Origin: Chamaecyparis obtusa
Lineage: Eukaryota; Streptophyta; Pinopsida; Cupressales; Cupressaceae
DNA: 64,000 nt
Direction: 5' to 3'
Assembly (NCBI GenBank): GCA_027943335.1
Contig: BSBK01003562.1
Span: 319,501-383,500 of the forward strand
How positions within the stretch are numbered: the stretch's first letter is position 1; every line of letters begins with the position of its first letter. Shown here in pieces: positions 45,635 through 58,207 of this stretch. The position numbers and the translations under genes were made by a program. The notes beneath the pieces were generated by a model that was not told the origin of the DNA, ran no database searches, and saw only the letters and a program-made list of their open reading frames with translations.

Positions 45635-48179
45635 GCCCTAAGCAATTAATTTCTAGTTGACCCTTGATAGGTCTATGAGAAGTGGGACGATTTTGGGATT
45701 AAGTTATCTTAACCTTAGAGTCCTAGCATTGATTTATTTGATTATATGATGCATATTCATTTTCCTAAATTGCTAACTTCATATTTTGTCATATCACTTT
45801 ATGGGACCTCTTTTGAGATGACGTCCTACATGGAAGCTCATGACTATGACAAAGTTCTTTTTTTAGGATATTTAGGCCGACCTTAGAGGACCTAAAATGT
45901 AGGCTATTAATAGTGGCAAGTTCCATAAGTGGACATGTCTATTCTGTGAAAAATTATCACAATTTATTAATGACAGTTTTAACAATCGTAAGAGTTAATT
46001 GTGGAAGTTATGAATTCATGTTATAAAGGTATAAGGCAGGGGTCTCATGGAGTGGACTTGAGCTCTATTTTTTAGGAACGGGAAAGGACCATGAGCATTT
46101 TATTTTTTGGCTACAAGATTATTTAGAATCTTTTGCTAAAAAATAGGAGCTCCCACTTTTAAGATGTTTGAATTTAAATGAGTAAAAAGAGGTGGGACTA
46201 GAAATTGCCCCACCAGCTTAGGAGTTTTATTGCCACGTGTCAATCATTTCTCTCTAGTTTCTATAAAAAAAATGATTCCCTCCAAAAACATTAGAGGGCG
46301 ATTGAAGTCAATATAAAATTTAAAAAGAAAACATTTTTTTGACTTGTTTCTAATCACTATGAAATCTCACTTCCTTAAATTTAGGGGCTTAAATTTTAAG
46401 CTGAAATGAATTATAAAATTCATGGGACCACTAAACTTTAAATGTTCCTATAAAACCTCAGCTCTATTTTTAAGTAAGCCCCCCTTCATGGGACCCCAAC
46501 CTAAGAGTTCATATTTGACAGGTGGCTATGTGCAAAGGGAAACGCCTATTCTTGGATTTAGCAATTGCTATGAAGGTGTCTTACATGTTGGAAGTTGGTC
46601 ATTGACGAAGAGGCAAGTATTAGTTTGGAAAATTGCTATGTTTAACATGTCCTATTTGTGACAACTTGTTTTGGGTACTAGTTAACCACGTAAGGATTAG
46701 AGATGGTTTTGGAAACCAAGGGCACCTACTCTTCATGTGTGAGCTCTATGAATAATTGGTGCCTTAGAGTATTCTGTATGATAGGTTGAAGATTTACTGA
46801 GACGTTATGCTTTCAAATTTACACCAGGATTCTTTGTTATTGTGATTACTTCTATAGAGCATTGGCTCTATGCATTGTGTTGTAATTGTTTTTGCTAATA
46901 ATACAATTGGACTTTGTTTTGGAGTGGTGTTTTTTCCCACAAGGATTTTCCCAAGTAAATCTTGATGTTATAGTTCACATTAGTCTAATCTAGAATTAAT
47001 TTAATGTTCATCTAAACTTGTAATGGTTAAAAGTTTATAGAAGTTTTGCATTCTCTCCTGATTAAATTAGTGTTGTAAACATTTCCACATCTCAATTCCA
47101 CTTTGCATTTTCCACCCTAATTCATGTTAGTAAATGCAAAAATATCCAAATCATTTCTACTAATTGATAAAACCATCAAGAATGTGAATATTTCAAATTG
47201 TACACTACATGTTTTTAAAGACTAGCATAGTTCAAAAATAATTATCTAACAATGTATTGAGTGCATCTAGAATTTGATTGTGAAAAGATTAAAAGACTAC
47301 ATCATATGCACACATTTATTGTCAACCTTAATTCCCTATCATTAAATTGGTCTATCAATTGATCTTAGGAGATAAGAAAACACTTACAATTTAGTGAATT
47401 CCTTAAAGTTTTCCTAAACATCTTTTGTTTTTTAATAAAATCAAACGTGAAGTGCATACAATAAGGCAAATGCATTACAAATAGCAAAAATTCAACCAAA
47501 ATAGATATAAGTTTCTAATTTAGTTTCAAACCAATTTAAGACCTTACAAACATCCCTTTACACACACAAAAGCGAGTCATCAAACTTTAAAATTATAGCA
47601 TCATAACAAATGTTCTTCTTACACCTATGAAAAGACATGTCTTGAACAATTATTTTGTAAAAAAAAGTTTGACAACTTTTGGTAACTTTTTATTATAGCA
47701 TCTAATATCAAAATGAGCTGATATACTAATATCTAGATTAATTATTTATTGCTCTATTTATTAATCAACCAAAACTTCTTACAAATCTATACAATTCTTT
47801 TATCATTTAATATTTTTTTATTTTTTTTAAAATACATTAATCCAACTTTTTTAATGTTGACAACAAAAGATTGTTCAACACATTCATTTCAATCTCCCTT
47901 TATTGTAACTCATGTTATGCCTCTCACGTTATTTATAGAATCCATACATTCTAAGCTAGTCTAAGGTTTTTTTGTTTCGTCAAGTTTCCTCACGGCATAA
48001 TCATCATTGTTTTCAAATTTTAACGAGTTAATTGATATAGATAAATTTTGTTAATTTTTGTTAACATTTACCTCGATCCTTATTAATTCTCATTGCCTAG
48101 CATCATGTCCCCATCTAAGTTTAGCCGGCAAAATTGTTTAACCTCATGTTCTCATGTGGCTGCTTAAGTGCAATTTCTT
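45635..48179. other. No recognisable gene or element
   Basis: The sequence is AT-rich with only short chance frames, the longest 79 codons at 46422-46661. I see no LTR ends, tandem arrays or inverted repeats of note. Confidence 0.5.
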
Positions 48180-48365
48180 TTAGGGCCTGTTTGGGTGCTG
48201 GAATACCAAATGCCAATTCTAGTCAATTCTGGAAGATGCTGCAATTCTGGAAGATACAAATCCTGAAAATGATTTTTGGAATATGGGCTGACTCGTTTGG
48301 TTCACCTGAAAGATGACTAAGAAGATGCATAAGGAATTTTAATTCTTTATTTTAATTTATTTAAA

Positions 48366-48600
48366 TATGGTGTGTATATGTCTGTATATATACACACATA
48401 CATGTGTATATATATACACATATGCACACTTGTATATATATACACACATACATGTGTATATATATACACATATGCACACTTGTATATATATACACACATA
48501 CATGTGTTTATATAAACACACGTGTGTTTATATACACACGTACACACATGTGCGTGTATATACATATACATGCATTTGTGTATATATATACATCCTTATA
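48366..48600. repeat. AT/CA minisatellite with 50-bp period
   Basis: The decamer TACACACATA recurs at 48391, 48441 and 48491, exactly 50 bases apart. The unit consists of TATATATACACACATACATG and a CATATGCACACTTG part. The right third degenerates into GTGTTTATA/CACACGTG variants. The open frames of 60-80 codons on both strands here (His/Thr/Tyr/Ile repeats) are translations of the repeat, not genes. Confidence 0.9.
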
Positions 48601-48649
48601 GCAATATAATATACATCCTTATAGTCACGGATCCCACTAAATATTAAAT

Positions 48650-48760
48650 TTGGTTTGACAAAAATTGGAATTGGAATTCGAAATTCCAATTCCACCTATT
48701 TGAGTGGAAAATGCCCATTTTGGGGGCAAAATTGGAATTTCGAAATTCCAATTCCAATTT
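48650..48760. repeat. Cluster of GGAATT/AATTCC palindromes
   Basis: An exact 24-base palindrome with half-site AATTGGAATTTC lies at 48730-48753. A similar imperfect one centred on GAATTCGAAATTC lies near 48665-48695. The two together form a larger inverted pair, about 100 bases overall. Confidence 0.8.
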
Positions 48761-48947
48761 TTTGGATGGACACAAACATGGAATTGACATTATCTGGAAA
48801 TCTAATTCCGGAATATGGGCTCTAATTCCAAAAGGGCCCGTTGGTAGCGCACCGTATCCGGAATATAGTTGGAATTGGCATTTGTATATGCCCATTTCGT
48901 CGGAATCCTCTGTTTGGGTGTGCAATATGAAAGAGGGAGACGAATTT

Positions 48948-48982
48948 GTTAATGCTCATTTTCGCCCAAAATGAGCATTAAC
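48948..48982. repeat. Perfect 15-bp-stem hairpin
   Basis: Arms GTTAATGCTCATTTT and AAAATGAGCATTAAC flank a CGCCC loop. Outer GGGAGA and TCTCCC extend the pairing with a bulge. Confidence 0.9.
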
Positions 48983-49253
48983 ATCTCCCTTCAAAATAGG
49001 TGGAATTGGGATTTGATCGCCAAATGCCCATTTTTGAACGCCCGTTTTATAAAAGTTCGTCGGGTCCACAGGCCAAATAATGTCCGTTGGCGTCCACTTT
49101 GTTATCGTATCACAGCATCATTTTTCACAGCGATATTTTTGAACTCCTGTACAAAGCTCCTGCTTTTGCCAGTAAGCCTGAAGCACCGCTTCCATGCGCG
49201 GTTTGGTGGGCGATTTGTAATTTGTAATTTTGTGCAGATGCATGTATATTTAC

Positions 49254-49380
49254 CTTCTATTAGCTGGTGCATATATCCTGCATCCTCATCAACGTAATGG
49301 TTGGCCTCGTGGCTCTCGTCGACATCAGACTCCTCCCAGTTATTATGGAGATTTGCCTTTGAAGGCCTTACTTTGTCTTT
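49254..49380 (-). pseudogene. Exon-like segment inside the Harbinger-like element
   Basis: On the minus strand CTTTGCAG at 49388-49381 (acceptor-like) precedes 127 open bases, ending GAAG before GTAAATA at 49253 (donor-like). The encoded peptide contains NLHNNWEESDVDESHEANHY, acidic and low-bias, and the region is richer in GC and CpG than its flanks. I do not recognise it. It may be a captured host exon, or a remnant of an element-encoded DNA-binding protein. It lies in a longer open frame of 155 codons at 49102-49569. Confidence 0.4.
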
Positions 49381-49850
49381 CTGCAAAGCACGCGTGTTAA
49401 TCTTCGTATGGTTCGTCGAGAGATGGTATTGATTGGGATTCCCATTTTTGAAAGCGTGTGGTCTTAAGCAACAGCATATAAAAATGCCACTATGTGTCTG
49501 CACACTAGTAGACTGGTTGCGGATATGAGTGCTCAAAGTGAATTTGGAGGATTTTGTGAACAAAATCATTAGTGCTAACCGAAGAATTGAAGAAACGCGT
49601 AATTTGTCTGCAACCGAAGAATCAAAGTGGGCGTAATTTGTAATTTTGTTTGCAGAATCGAAGAAACATGTTTTGTCTGCAACCGCTACAAATTATCAGA
49701 CCATACCTTCATGAGAATTCTGGATCCAAAGCTCGTGATCGTGACTGAGATCCCACATTTTTATTTGAATCTACTGAAACATTTTCGACCATTATCTCTA
49801 GCAAAAAAACCCTACTATGTGTGCCCTCCAACCATGGCACAAACCCTAAA

Positions 49851-49985
49851 TGAAAATCCAGATTATCAAACAGTCAACCAAACAATCTAACCATAATCCG
49901 AAAATGAAAATCCGAATTATCAAACAGTCAACCAAACAGTCTAACCATAATCCGAAAATGAAAATCCGGATTATCAAATCCATGA
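49851..49985 (+). repeat. 54-bp tandem repeat, 2.4 copies
   Basis: TGAAAATCC occurs at 49851, 49905 and 49959, each followed by GATTATCAAA or GAATTATCAAA, and the first two by CAGTCAACCAAACA. Units are nearly identical, so the duplication is younger than its surroundings. Confidence 0.9.
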
Positions 49986-50051
49986 TTTGACCATTTCCAG
50001 CATTTAATCAAATCCATCATTTTCTAATTCCCGCTACCAAATGGGCCCTTA

Positions 50052-52709
50052 ATGACATGGAAAGGATAATTTAGAATATTTCGCTATTTTAATGGGCCAT
50101 CTACTTCTTATAAACTGAAAATAAGTTTTGGAAAAAAAAAGGAGTCAAAAAAGGCAGCAGCTAAGCACCCTACAAAACTCATCAAAGACAAAAAAAAAAT
50201 GTCAAACTTAATTAAACGCAGTGATTTTTTTGCAATTTTTTTGTGGTTTTCTACCACAAAATATGCAGATCGTGAAGAACAGATCGTAAAAATTTTGCAT
50301 AAATCTGTTGTGTTTTCCATTTGGCCAACAGTGCATTTTGTAGGGAGCTTAGCCACATCCGCCAAAAATAAACAGCCACTGCTTATTGAGAAAAGTAACA
50401 TATCTTCAATTTGTTTTCATCTCTTTTTAAGTTGTCTACAATTTTGCCATTAAATATTATTAACAAAAAATATGACAATTTAATTTTAAAATAGTATTTA
50501 AAACTATTTAAAAATAAGTTTTCCCATCTTTTTTATTTGCCTTCCATTTTGCCTTCAAATATTATTTGAAAAAATTATGACTAAGAATTTAATTTTAAAT
50601 TAATATTTAAAAAGCCTACTTAAAAATAAGCAGCAAATGTTACATCCATGGGGCCACCCCTCTACAATTTTTTGTTCAAAAATAAGCTAATCAACAACAT
50701 GGTGACCTAACCAAGACAACAACTTGGGGGCCCATTTCAGTGGCTGCTCCACTAAAGTAAAAAAATATTTAAATTTATCCTTTTCCCAAAAATTAAATAT
50801 TTACATGGGAACACTCAAGCTGCTTAAATTTAAATAGAAATTGTACTTGAACAGTTCAAATTTTTTTTAGAAATTAATTATAAAATATAATTCAATTTTG
50901 AACTGATTTGTTTAGCATGGGAAGTATTCATTAGAGCTATACTCTATACTCTTTGGCACTGCTACTCCACCAATAGCTTTTATGTTCCCCTTAAATTATA
51001 CAGCTGGCAAAAGATTTTGGCGGTTATTTTATCGAAAGGCTGTGAAATTTGCTCCACCAAGACTGATTCGAAGTAGCAACATTCTGCAGTAATTTACTGA
51101 GTTACTATGCTGCATTTCTGTACCATGGCTCTGGTGTTGTTTTGGGTGTCAAACTTCACTTGCATATCAAATGTCTGCACACCTGCTTCATGGCAGCCAG
51201 CAAGCAACTCACAAGCTACAGATTTCTTTCCGCAAAGCTGATTTTAACATCTGATTTCTATTTGAATTAAAAGTGGCGAAAGACTGACTCTGCCATGAGT
51301 AGCATGCACATTATTCTAGGTGCAACATGATCTGATCTGAGTTTGTTGGGCAAAGAGTATATGCACAATTTAAAATTTATTACATACAATAATTAAATAG
51401 TACCATTCATATTGATGATGAATATTTGATAATGATCCAAAACGTTGATGCAAAAACTACCACACATATAAGTCAGAAGCAGCTCTAACAAATCCAATGG
51501 CTTGTGGAAATTTGATGTCTTAAATAGTACCATTCAAGTGACCATTATATTTTGCTTGAATTGCATGGAAATGAAAAAAAACACTCCTTGTCAGAGATCA
51601 AAGGGATTGTTTCAACGGGCGACAACAAATATGTAAATGCAATATGGTCATGGAGTATGATCTCAAACGTTGATGCAAAAATACTCCCACACAATTGAAT
51701 CCAGAAGCAACACAAATTTAGCATGGACTGGAAATTTAATGTCTGAAATATGTAAATCACAAACCAGCGTATTACAAAGCTGGAGAGAACAAAATAGATA
51801 ATTTAAAAAATAAAAGAATTCAAAACTTTGGTCCTGAACGAAGAGATCAAAAGACGCTGCCAACTTTGTAGATCTAATAGCCAGTGAGGATAAGGTATAA
51901 ATGTATTTGCTTCGAATAGCACAAATATATGTTATTGAGTATTCATATTTACACCCCTCCAACACAAACGGCTAACTAGATATCATTTTATCCAGTCAGT
52001 GAATACATCCGTTTGAAATTCCTAATCGTTAAGTTCAATATGCAAGTTCACAGCTGCCACAGTTTGACAAATATCTCTATAACTCCCTAAGTATTATGCA
52101 TCATCTAATACTTGCATGTACATCATTCTTCAGTACATAAATAATAAGACACAAATCTCCCAGGCAACCCTTCTTTAGTTAGACAGTACAATCTCTGCCA
52201 TTCAAAAAAGTTAAACTATAAAGAACACATGATAAATAAAAGCTCAAGAAGACTTCTCCTCAAATGAAGAAGAAAAAATGATTATTTAATTTGACCAGTT
52301 CAACATGATAACAGTTAGATGTTTATCAGGTTCAAAGCAAGAACCTCAAACACCTGTTATAATATGTGTCCAACCTCAAGACGGCTGCAATTACCAGTGG
52401 AAAGTAAATGCTATCCATCACAATCAAAATGGATTGCTGACTTCTGAACTATAGCGTCCCAAACCACAACTTTTGTGGATGCGCAAAAGAACCAAAAATA
52501 ATCCCGTCACTATTGCAAACCAATAGCGTTCCGTGTAGACAAAGATATTAAATGTAGAAAAAGCTTGAGCCATATTGAAATACAACATCTAATAAAATCA
52601 GACATATGAGAACATCAAATGGTTCTGTATGACCACGCTGACAACTTTTGAACAATACTAGTGGTAGATAGAACAAAAAAAACTTCAATGTATGAACAGT
52701 GTAAAAGAT
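50052..52709. other. 3' flank of the importin gene
   Basis: No second gene is visible. A diverged segment of about 95 bases with ACGTTGATGCAAAAA occurs twice, at 51432-51525 and 51657-51750. The stretch adjoining 52709 must include the importin 3' untranslated region, but no poly(A) signal is clear enough to mark its end. Confidence 0.5.
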
Positions 52710-52908
52710 TCAAGCTGATATAATACGTTCAATTGTCGCTTGAGCCCAAGATGCAGTTTCTTTCACTTGGTTGTCTTCAGACATCATGCATTCGTTGAGG
52801 AACTCCTTGAAGAAAAGTGAATTCCGGAATAAAAGTGCAGCATTGCTTCCAAGAGTATCTGCAAGGTCACCCAATACACCAACTGCAGCCTTTGTAACAC
52901 TGTCATCC
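52710..52908 (-). CDS. KPNB1: Importin beta-1, last coding exon
   Basis: The exon starts after TTTTTAG and reads GGATGACAGTG, so the codon AG/G (Arg) is completed across the junction. It encodes a C-terminal HEAT segment with TKAAVGVLGDLADTLGS and ECMMSEDNQVKETASWAQAT, and ends TCAGCTTGA. The end matches the importin beta C-terminus in position and length. It is too short and too split to appear as a long open frame. Confidence 0.95.
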
Positions 52909-55900
52909 CTAAAAACAGTTAGACCATAAAAACATTAGTTGGCAGCCATTATTCATGCACAAGAGGGCACATGCTCCAGAAAACATCACAACATACAGTT
53001 TGATTTTTAAAAATATGAGTACAGGATAAATATTAAACACATAAAACGAATTAGTCAACCTCAAAAAATTGTATTCTTGTTAAAATCTCAAGCTTGAAAA
53101 GTGGCATGATCAAAATGAAATCTGAGCATGTTCTCATAAAAATATCCAGCACTCAAAATAGTCCAGTAAAATGTCATCTAACATTGACTGCTGAAATTAA
53201 ATGTACACGTAATTAGAGAACACAAGGATGAGTAAACGCTTTCTGTTATGCAATAGATCACTAGTTCGTGAACTGTGATCATGCAGCTCAAGCTTTTCTA
53301 TGTAACCTGTTTTTCTTCTGCCACATTGACATCTGGTACAATATCAGAATAGTACAAGAAATATATATTTCTTTGTTTTGATTGCTCAAACCGAAGCATC
53401 AAAAATCTTTTGGGAAAAAACTCAGCAAACTAAATGTAAAAAAAAAAAAATTTAATGGGATTTACATGGGGAAAAAAACGGATTAAAAAAAATGTAGAAA
53501 AACTACTTGAGCAAAAATGATGTTGAAATTTAAAAGCACTTTTAGTTGTACCCTAAAAATACTATACAACTGGACCTATTCATTAAAAAATTCATCATTT
53601 CACAAGTTGCCAGGAGACTGATAAAGGTTTCAGATGCAAATTAAATGAAAAAAAAACTTGTTGAATACTGTAGTCAACAATTTTTTAAGACCCTGGGATT
53701 TTTTGGAGGAAAAAAATCGTTTGTAGGAAAGATTTACGAAAAAATGGGTATAATCAAGATTTTTCAGAACTTTTTGCTTCTGGCTTGAACTATGTTGACA
53801 GAGACTCATCTCCAATTGAGTTCTGAAAACATCATCTCGTTTGTCCAAATCATCAGACTTCAATTGACCAAATTGTCACAGATGAATGACACTGAGCTTC
53901 TAGTCATGATTTGAAAGAATATTAACCCCCTATTACATCATAAAAGTATCTTTGATATCATCATTCTTTTCAACAAAAAATAAAAGTGAATCCCTTTTAC
54001 CGGTTTGTGTAGAATAAGCTGATTGTCCTAGTTCTCAAAACTTCATCTCAATCTTTCAGAACATCGATTGCTTTTTTAATATAACAAGCATTTGTTTGAA
54101 CGCTTATGTTTGTGGAAGAATGCTGGCAAAATACAATTGGTAAAAATGATGATAATATGACTCTTGGTGCATTAAAAAATCCCTGACAACATTACAATGG
54201 CAATTCAATCAAATGGCAGTGGTAATAATTTTTTGAATGAGTTCCTGAGGCTCCAATTTGTTTCACCAACACGCATAAATATAACACCATATGTACCAAA
54301 TTTTCTACATTTCTTATACCAGATTAAATTTGCAATTGCTTTTGGCTGTGCAACTGAAGGTCCAAGGTCCACTATTAATAGTCATTAATTGAGAAGATTC
54401 CTCGGGAATGGATCTTACAACTTAAGGTTTAGCTATGTTCAACCACTTTTTCCCTAGACAATTTGTAATTCAGTCAGCTTTGTCCATAAGAGCAAGAAAC
54501 AATATTAAAGAATGGAACGAAAAAAGAAAAAATATAATATCATGAGAAGGGCATTTAAAAGCAAATGTCTAATACAAGTTTTTATACACACAAGAAAAGC
54601 AGTCATCCATACCTTTCTTTATCTCGAAAGACAGCCTCAATGAACTGCAAAACATGACCTGCATATGGCATCATGAGCTCAGGCTTTGTATTCTTGAAGC
54701 CTTGAAAAATTCCTGAGTATGCTTCAAAAATGCCATTTCTCAATTGATTGTTATATTCAACCATTTCATCATCTTGGCCAACTGCACGTGCAGAAAGCTC
54801 TGCTGCTCCTTGAAGCATTGGCATGGCATAATTTAGATACTTTTCAAAATTACCATCAATAGCAAGAGCAATATCTCCAAAGCATGAAAATATTGGGGGT
54901 TTCACTGATCGGTGAAGCTGGGCACTTGACAGATTCTTTAGAAGCTGTGTCATAATACCATCACAATAAGGAAGAACCTTTTCATCTAAAGCACGACAAA
55001 TATCCCCAACCACACCAACACTAATTGCACAGACTTGGTATTCTTCAAAATTTTGTAGACCCATTTCAACATACTTATAGAACTCTGGCATGTACTTAGC
55101 AAATTCACCACCAGTTGCATAAGCAAGAGCCCCTATTGCCAACATAGCTTCCTCGTGGACTGTTGCACTTCTGCAGGCAAATACTCGAAGAAATAGAGCC
55201 ATCATTTGATCAGCACATTGCTGAATAGCATATTTAGTACCATCCACACCTCCCAACTTCTGTATAATTACCTGTAATACCCCACACAATAATGCCTGGA
55301 GATCGCTCTGATTCTCCCTATCATCTGATGACACTATCTGAAGTTCCACGGTTTGAGCCAGCTTACCCATTATAACAGGAAGCAACTGCATTATAATGTT
55401 AGCAGTTTCTGGGGTAGAACACCTCACAATTTCATTCAAGGTCTCATATGCAGATGTCCTGAGACGAGAGTCAGAAGCATCTTTTCTTTCTGCCGTTGCA
55501 AGAAGAGCACCAATTATATCTCCAAGAAAAGGAGAAAGAGGAGAGCTCGAACCAGCCTGCTCATATCCCTGCGCAAGAAAATATAGAGCACCACAGACCT
55601 TTTCTGCAACATTTGGTGTATCTTTAATACTTTCTAACAACACTGCAATAATAGGTTGAAGATTAACTGGTGTAATTATTGGTGATTGGACTGTAGGTCC
55701 ATGCAAAAACTCAAAAATCCTACTTAGAGTCCAAGCAGTGCTATCTTTGACTTGGTTGTTCTCGTCCTTCATGGCATTGAGAATGAAACTCAATGCCAAA
55801 TTCACTAGTGGTGCAAGTTTCTCCAAAGAGGGTCCTTCTAAGATAGACCCAAAAGCATAGGTAGCTGCCTCCCTGCAATGCCAATCAGGCTTTGAAATAT

Positions 55901-57035
55901 TCTCTTGTACATAAGGCATGACAAGAGGAACTATATCATCACCAACAGTCCTAGCAACTAAACCTAGGCAAGTTCCTCCTGCCATAGCTAAATTCCATGA
56001 ACCTTCTTCTTGGTCCTGGTCTTCTTCCTGCTTTGTTAAAGTTTCCAACAATAAAGGCACAAGGGCAGGCAATGCTTGTTTTATGAAATGGAAATGAGCA
56101 ATATCAGAATCTCCAGTAAAGTCCCCTCCATATTCCTCCTGAATTTCAATCTCTTCATCACAAATTGAACTCCAAAACTCTATAGCCTGAAGAGCAACAG
56201 GCTCTTCATCACTTTTAACTGCTTTAGCTGTGATTCTAAAGATGTCCTGCATGTAAGGGGCAAGTTTCTCATAGTATATCGAAGAAATTGAAACAAGACA
56301 TTCAAATGCAGCTTGTCTTATGCGAACATCTGCTGACAATGTTGTTTCACAAACAACACGCATAATATAGTTCCTCTCCATTTCATTCTCAAAATTGGTT
56401 TGTGCAAAATCGAGGGCATTATACAAAGCTCTTGTTGCTGCAAGGCATACATCATTGTTGCCATCAGTTGTATTCATGCCCTGGACAACAGCAGTAAGAA
56501 TTGAGTTCACTTGATCCTGTGCAAGTACATCAGATGATATCTCTTCACAGACATACCCAAGAGTTTCAAGAGTTGATTGCTTCAGTGTGGCTTGTTTTTC
56601 TCCTAATGGACTATTCATATTGCCCAACAAAACAAGTACTAGCTCTGGCCACTCTTGGCGGGGGATTTCAATTGATGCTATTTTTGCAATAACCTGTGAA
56701 GAGGTATGCCTGGCATCTTGGACGGCCGATGAGAGTGTCTGCAAGAGTGCATTCTTTATTTGAGCTTTCACAGCAGGATCAAGGGAAACCCAGCGCTGAA
56801 TTAGCTCTTCTTTCCTGACAGCTTCTTTTGCATCCAATGAATTTTTCAAAATCAGACCAGCCAACTTGCGCGTCTCTGGTGGTTTATCATTATTTGCAAG
56901 CTCAACAGATAGAGACAGAAAGAAAACAGGCAAATTCTGTTCCTGAAACTGCCTTAGATTCTCTTCTGCCACTTTACGAACATTTCCATCTGGCGACTGG
57001 GCATTCAGAAGAATCTGGGTTATCTCCATAGCCAT
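52710..57035 (-). CDS. KPNB1: Importin subunit beta-1 (nuclear import receptor)
   Basis: The coding sequence joins 57035-54613 and 52908-52710 (2423 + 199 bases) and encodes 873 residues, close to the roughly 870 usual for plants. Importin beta binds importin alpha or cargo directly, docks on FG-nucleoporins and releases cargo on binding Ran-GTP. The N-terminal importin-beta domain covers about residues 20-105 (EENLRQFQEQNLPVFF). HEAT repeats fill the rest, with the acidic HEAT-8 loop KQEEDQDQEEGSW at 335-347. Conserved blocks include IEFWSSICDEE and SVKPPIFSCFGDIALAI. The start MAMEIT is typical for plants and lies 15 bases after the 5'UTR splice acceptor. The frame is intact with no stops, so it is probably functional. 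Confidence 0.95.
52909..54612 (-). other. Importin beta-1 coding intron (1704 bp)
   Basis: The donor is AAAG/GTATGG and the acceptor TTTTTAG/GG, a GT-AG intron in phase 2. It is AT-rich. It contains no recognisable transposon. The frames at 53630-53863 and 54197-54388 show no features. Confidence 0.9.
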
Positions 57036-57050
57036 ATCTCCCTTGCAGTC

Positions 57051-58207
57051 CTACAACATCAATTAGAATCCATGTTATAAAAACCCTAAATCACTAGTGA
57101 TTTTGAGGCTCAGACAGTTTGTTAGCGATAGAAAAATGTTTCTGTAAATGTAGAGTCTAATTTCTATCAATGGTCATTTCCCAAGCATTTCACTAACATA
57201 AATCAAACCCCTGTAGCCGTCATATAAAACAACCACACCAAAAAACCCAAGCATTACCAATACTCTTCAGATAAACCCCGCCAAAAATGCAGCTTCGCAG
57301 AGATTTTGCGGTTCAGGGCACCTTGTGTAGATAGAAACCTACAACATAACCCTTAAATAACAAAGTCATTCAATCACTCGCAAAATAACATAATGATGAC
57401 AAATAACAAAAGAAAAAATTCGCCGTTCTCTCATGCATGGACGTTCTCAAAGATAAAATTTCCAGCGACAGAAATTATGAAAACTCAATAAAGCAGATAT
57501 GGCGAAGAAATTATGACAACTCGATAAAACAGATACAGTCCATACGCAGGAAACTGAAACTACAGACCCTAATAAACCTTTACCCTAGTACCATGTACCC
57601 AACATAACTCAAAATCAAAAAATCAGTATTTCAAACACAAATTTATCCCCTAAAAACACCTCCTTTATATCCCAATCCACTCTTATTAACGAAACAATCC
57701 TACAATTTCAGGCAATCAACTCAAACCACAATCATCCACACTCAATAACCGACTCGTTCAAAACCCCTCTACTGTGCGCTCCACATTCAGTAACCGACTC
57801 ATTTGAGAACCCCTTTACTGCACGCTTCACATTCAATAACCGACTCATTCAAAACCCCCTCTATTGTACGTTCTCAATCTGAAACGCTAAACAAATTACA
57901 ACATTTTGTACAAGGAAGAAAACCTTATAAGCATGTACATCACCCAGTGGGCAATCCCATTTCTCGGTCATCCATTCCCAAATAATCACAGGCAAAAAAT
58001 CCATCAACATTAACCTAAAACCCAAACCCTGCATACCTCAAACTTACCCATTTCAGCCCCAAAATTCAATTAAAAAACGGCCCATTAATCGGTTGATGTA
58101 TACAGAGAATCCCATCGCCCCAGAATCAAATGAAGCAAACAGATGCTACATAATAAAACTAAACCAAAAATATCTTGTAACAGAAACAGGATTTGTTTTC
58201 GACATAC
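57051..58207 (-). other. Importin beta-1 5'UTR intron (1157 bp)
   Basis: The donor GAG/GTATGTC at 58207 and the acceptor TTGTAG/GACTGC at 57051 leave only 15 untranslated bases before the ATG at 57035. Leader introns close to the start codon are common in plant housekeeping genes and often raise expression. The intron contains a 45-bp tandem repeat (57736-57875) and a 35-bp duplication near 57470-57540. Confidence 0.7.
57736..57875. repeat. 45-bp tandem repeat, 3 copies
   Basis: Units start at 57736, 57781 and 57827 with (C/T)CACATTCAATAACCGACTC, followed by TTCAAAACCCC and CTACTGTRCGCT. It lies inside the importin 5'UTR intron. Confidence 0.85.

Larger units (their letters stand above)
48183..50048. 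mobile_element. PIF/Harbinger-like DNA transposon, non-autonomous
   Basis: The element starts GGGCCTGTTTGGGTGCTGG and ends CGCTACCAAATGGGCCC. The reverse complement of that end, GGGCCCATTTGGTAGCG, pairs with the start. It is flanked by TTA at 48180-48182 and 50049-50051. The GGGCC(C/T)RTTTGG terminus and the TTA duplication are hallmarks of PIF/Harbinger and Tourist-type elements. No DDE transposase is evident. The 1.87 kb interior holds a minisatellite, palindromes, an internal terminus-like GGGCCCGTTGGTAGCG near 48834, an exon-like segment and a 54-bp tandem repeat. It is probably a composite in which one related element or a rearranged terminus is nested. Confidence 0.8.

Noticed and set aside
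48347..48609. Overlapping open frames on both strands rich in Tyr, Ile, Thr and His
   Set aside because: They are translations of the AT/CA minisatellite, whose period gives open frames in several phases.
55353..57031. Plus-strand frames inside the importin exon
   Set aside because: They are antisense shadows of a conserved coding exon.
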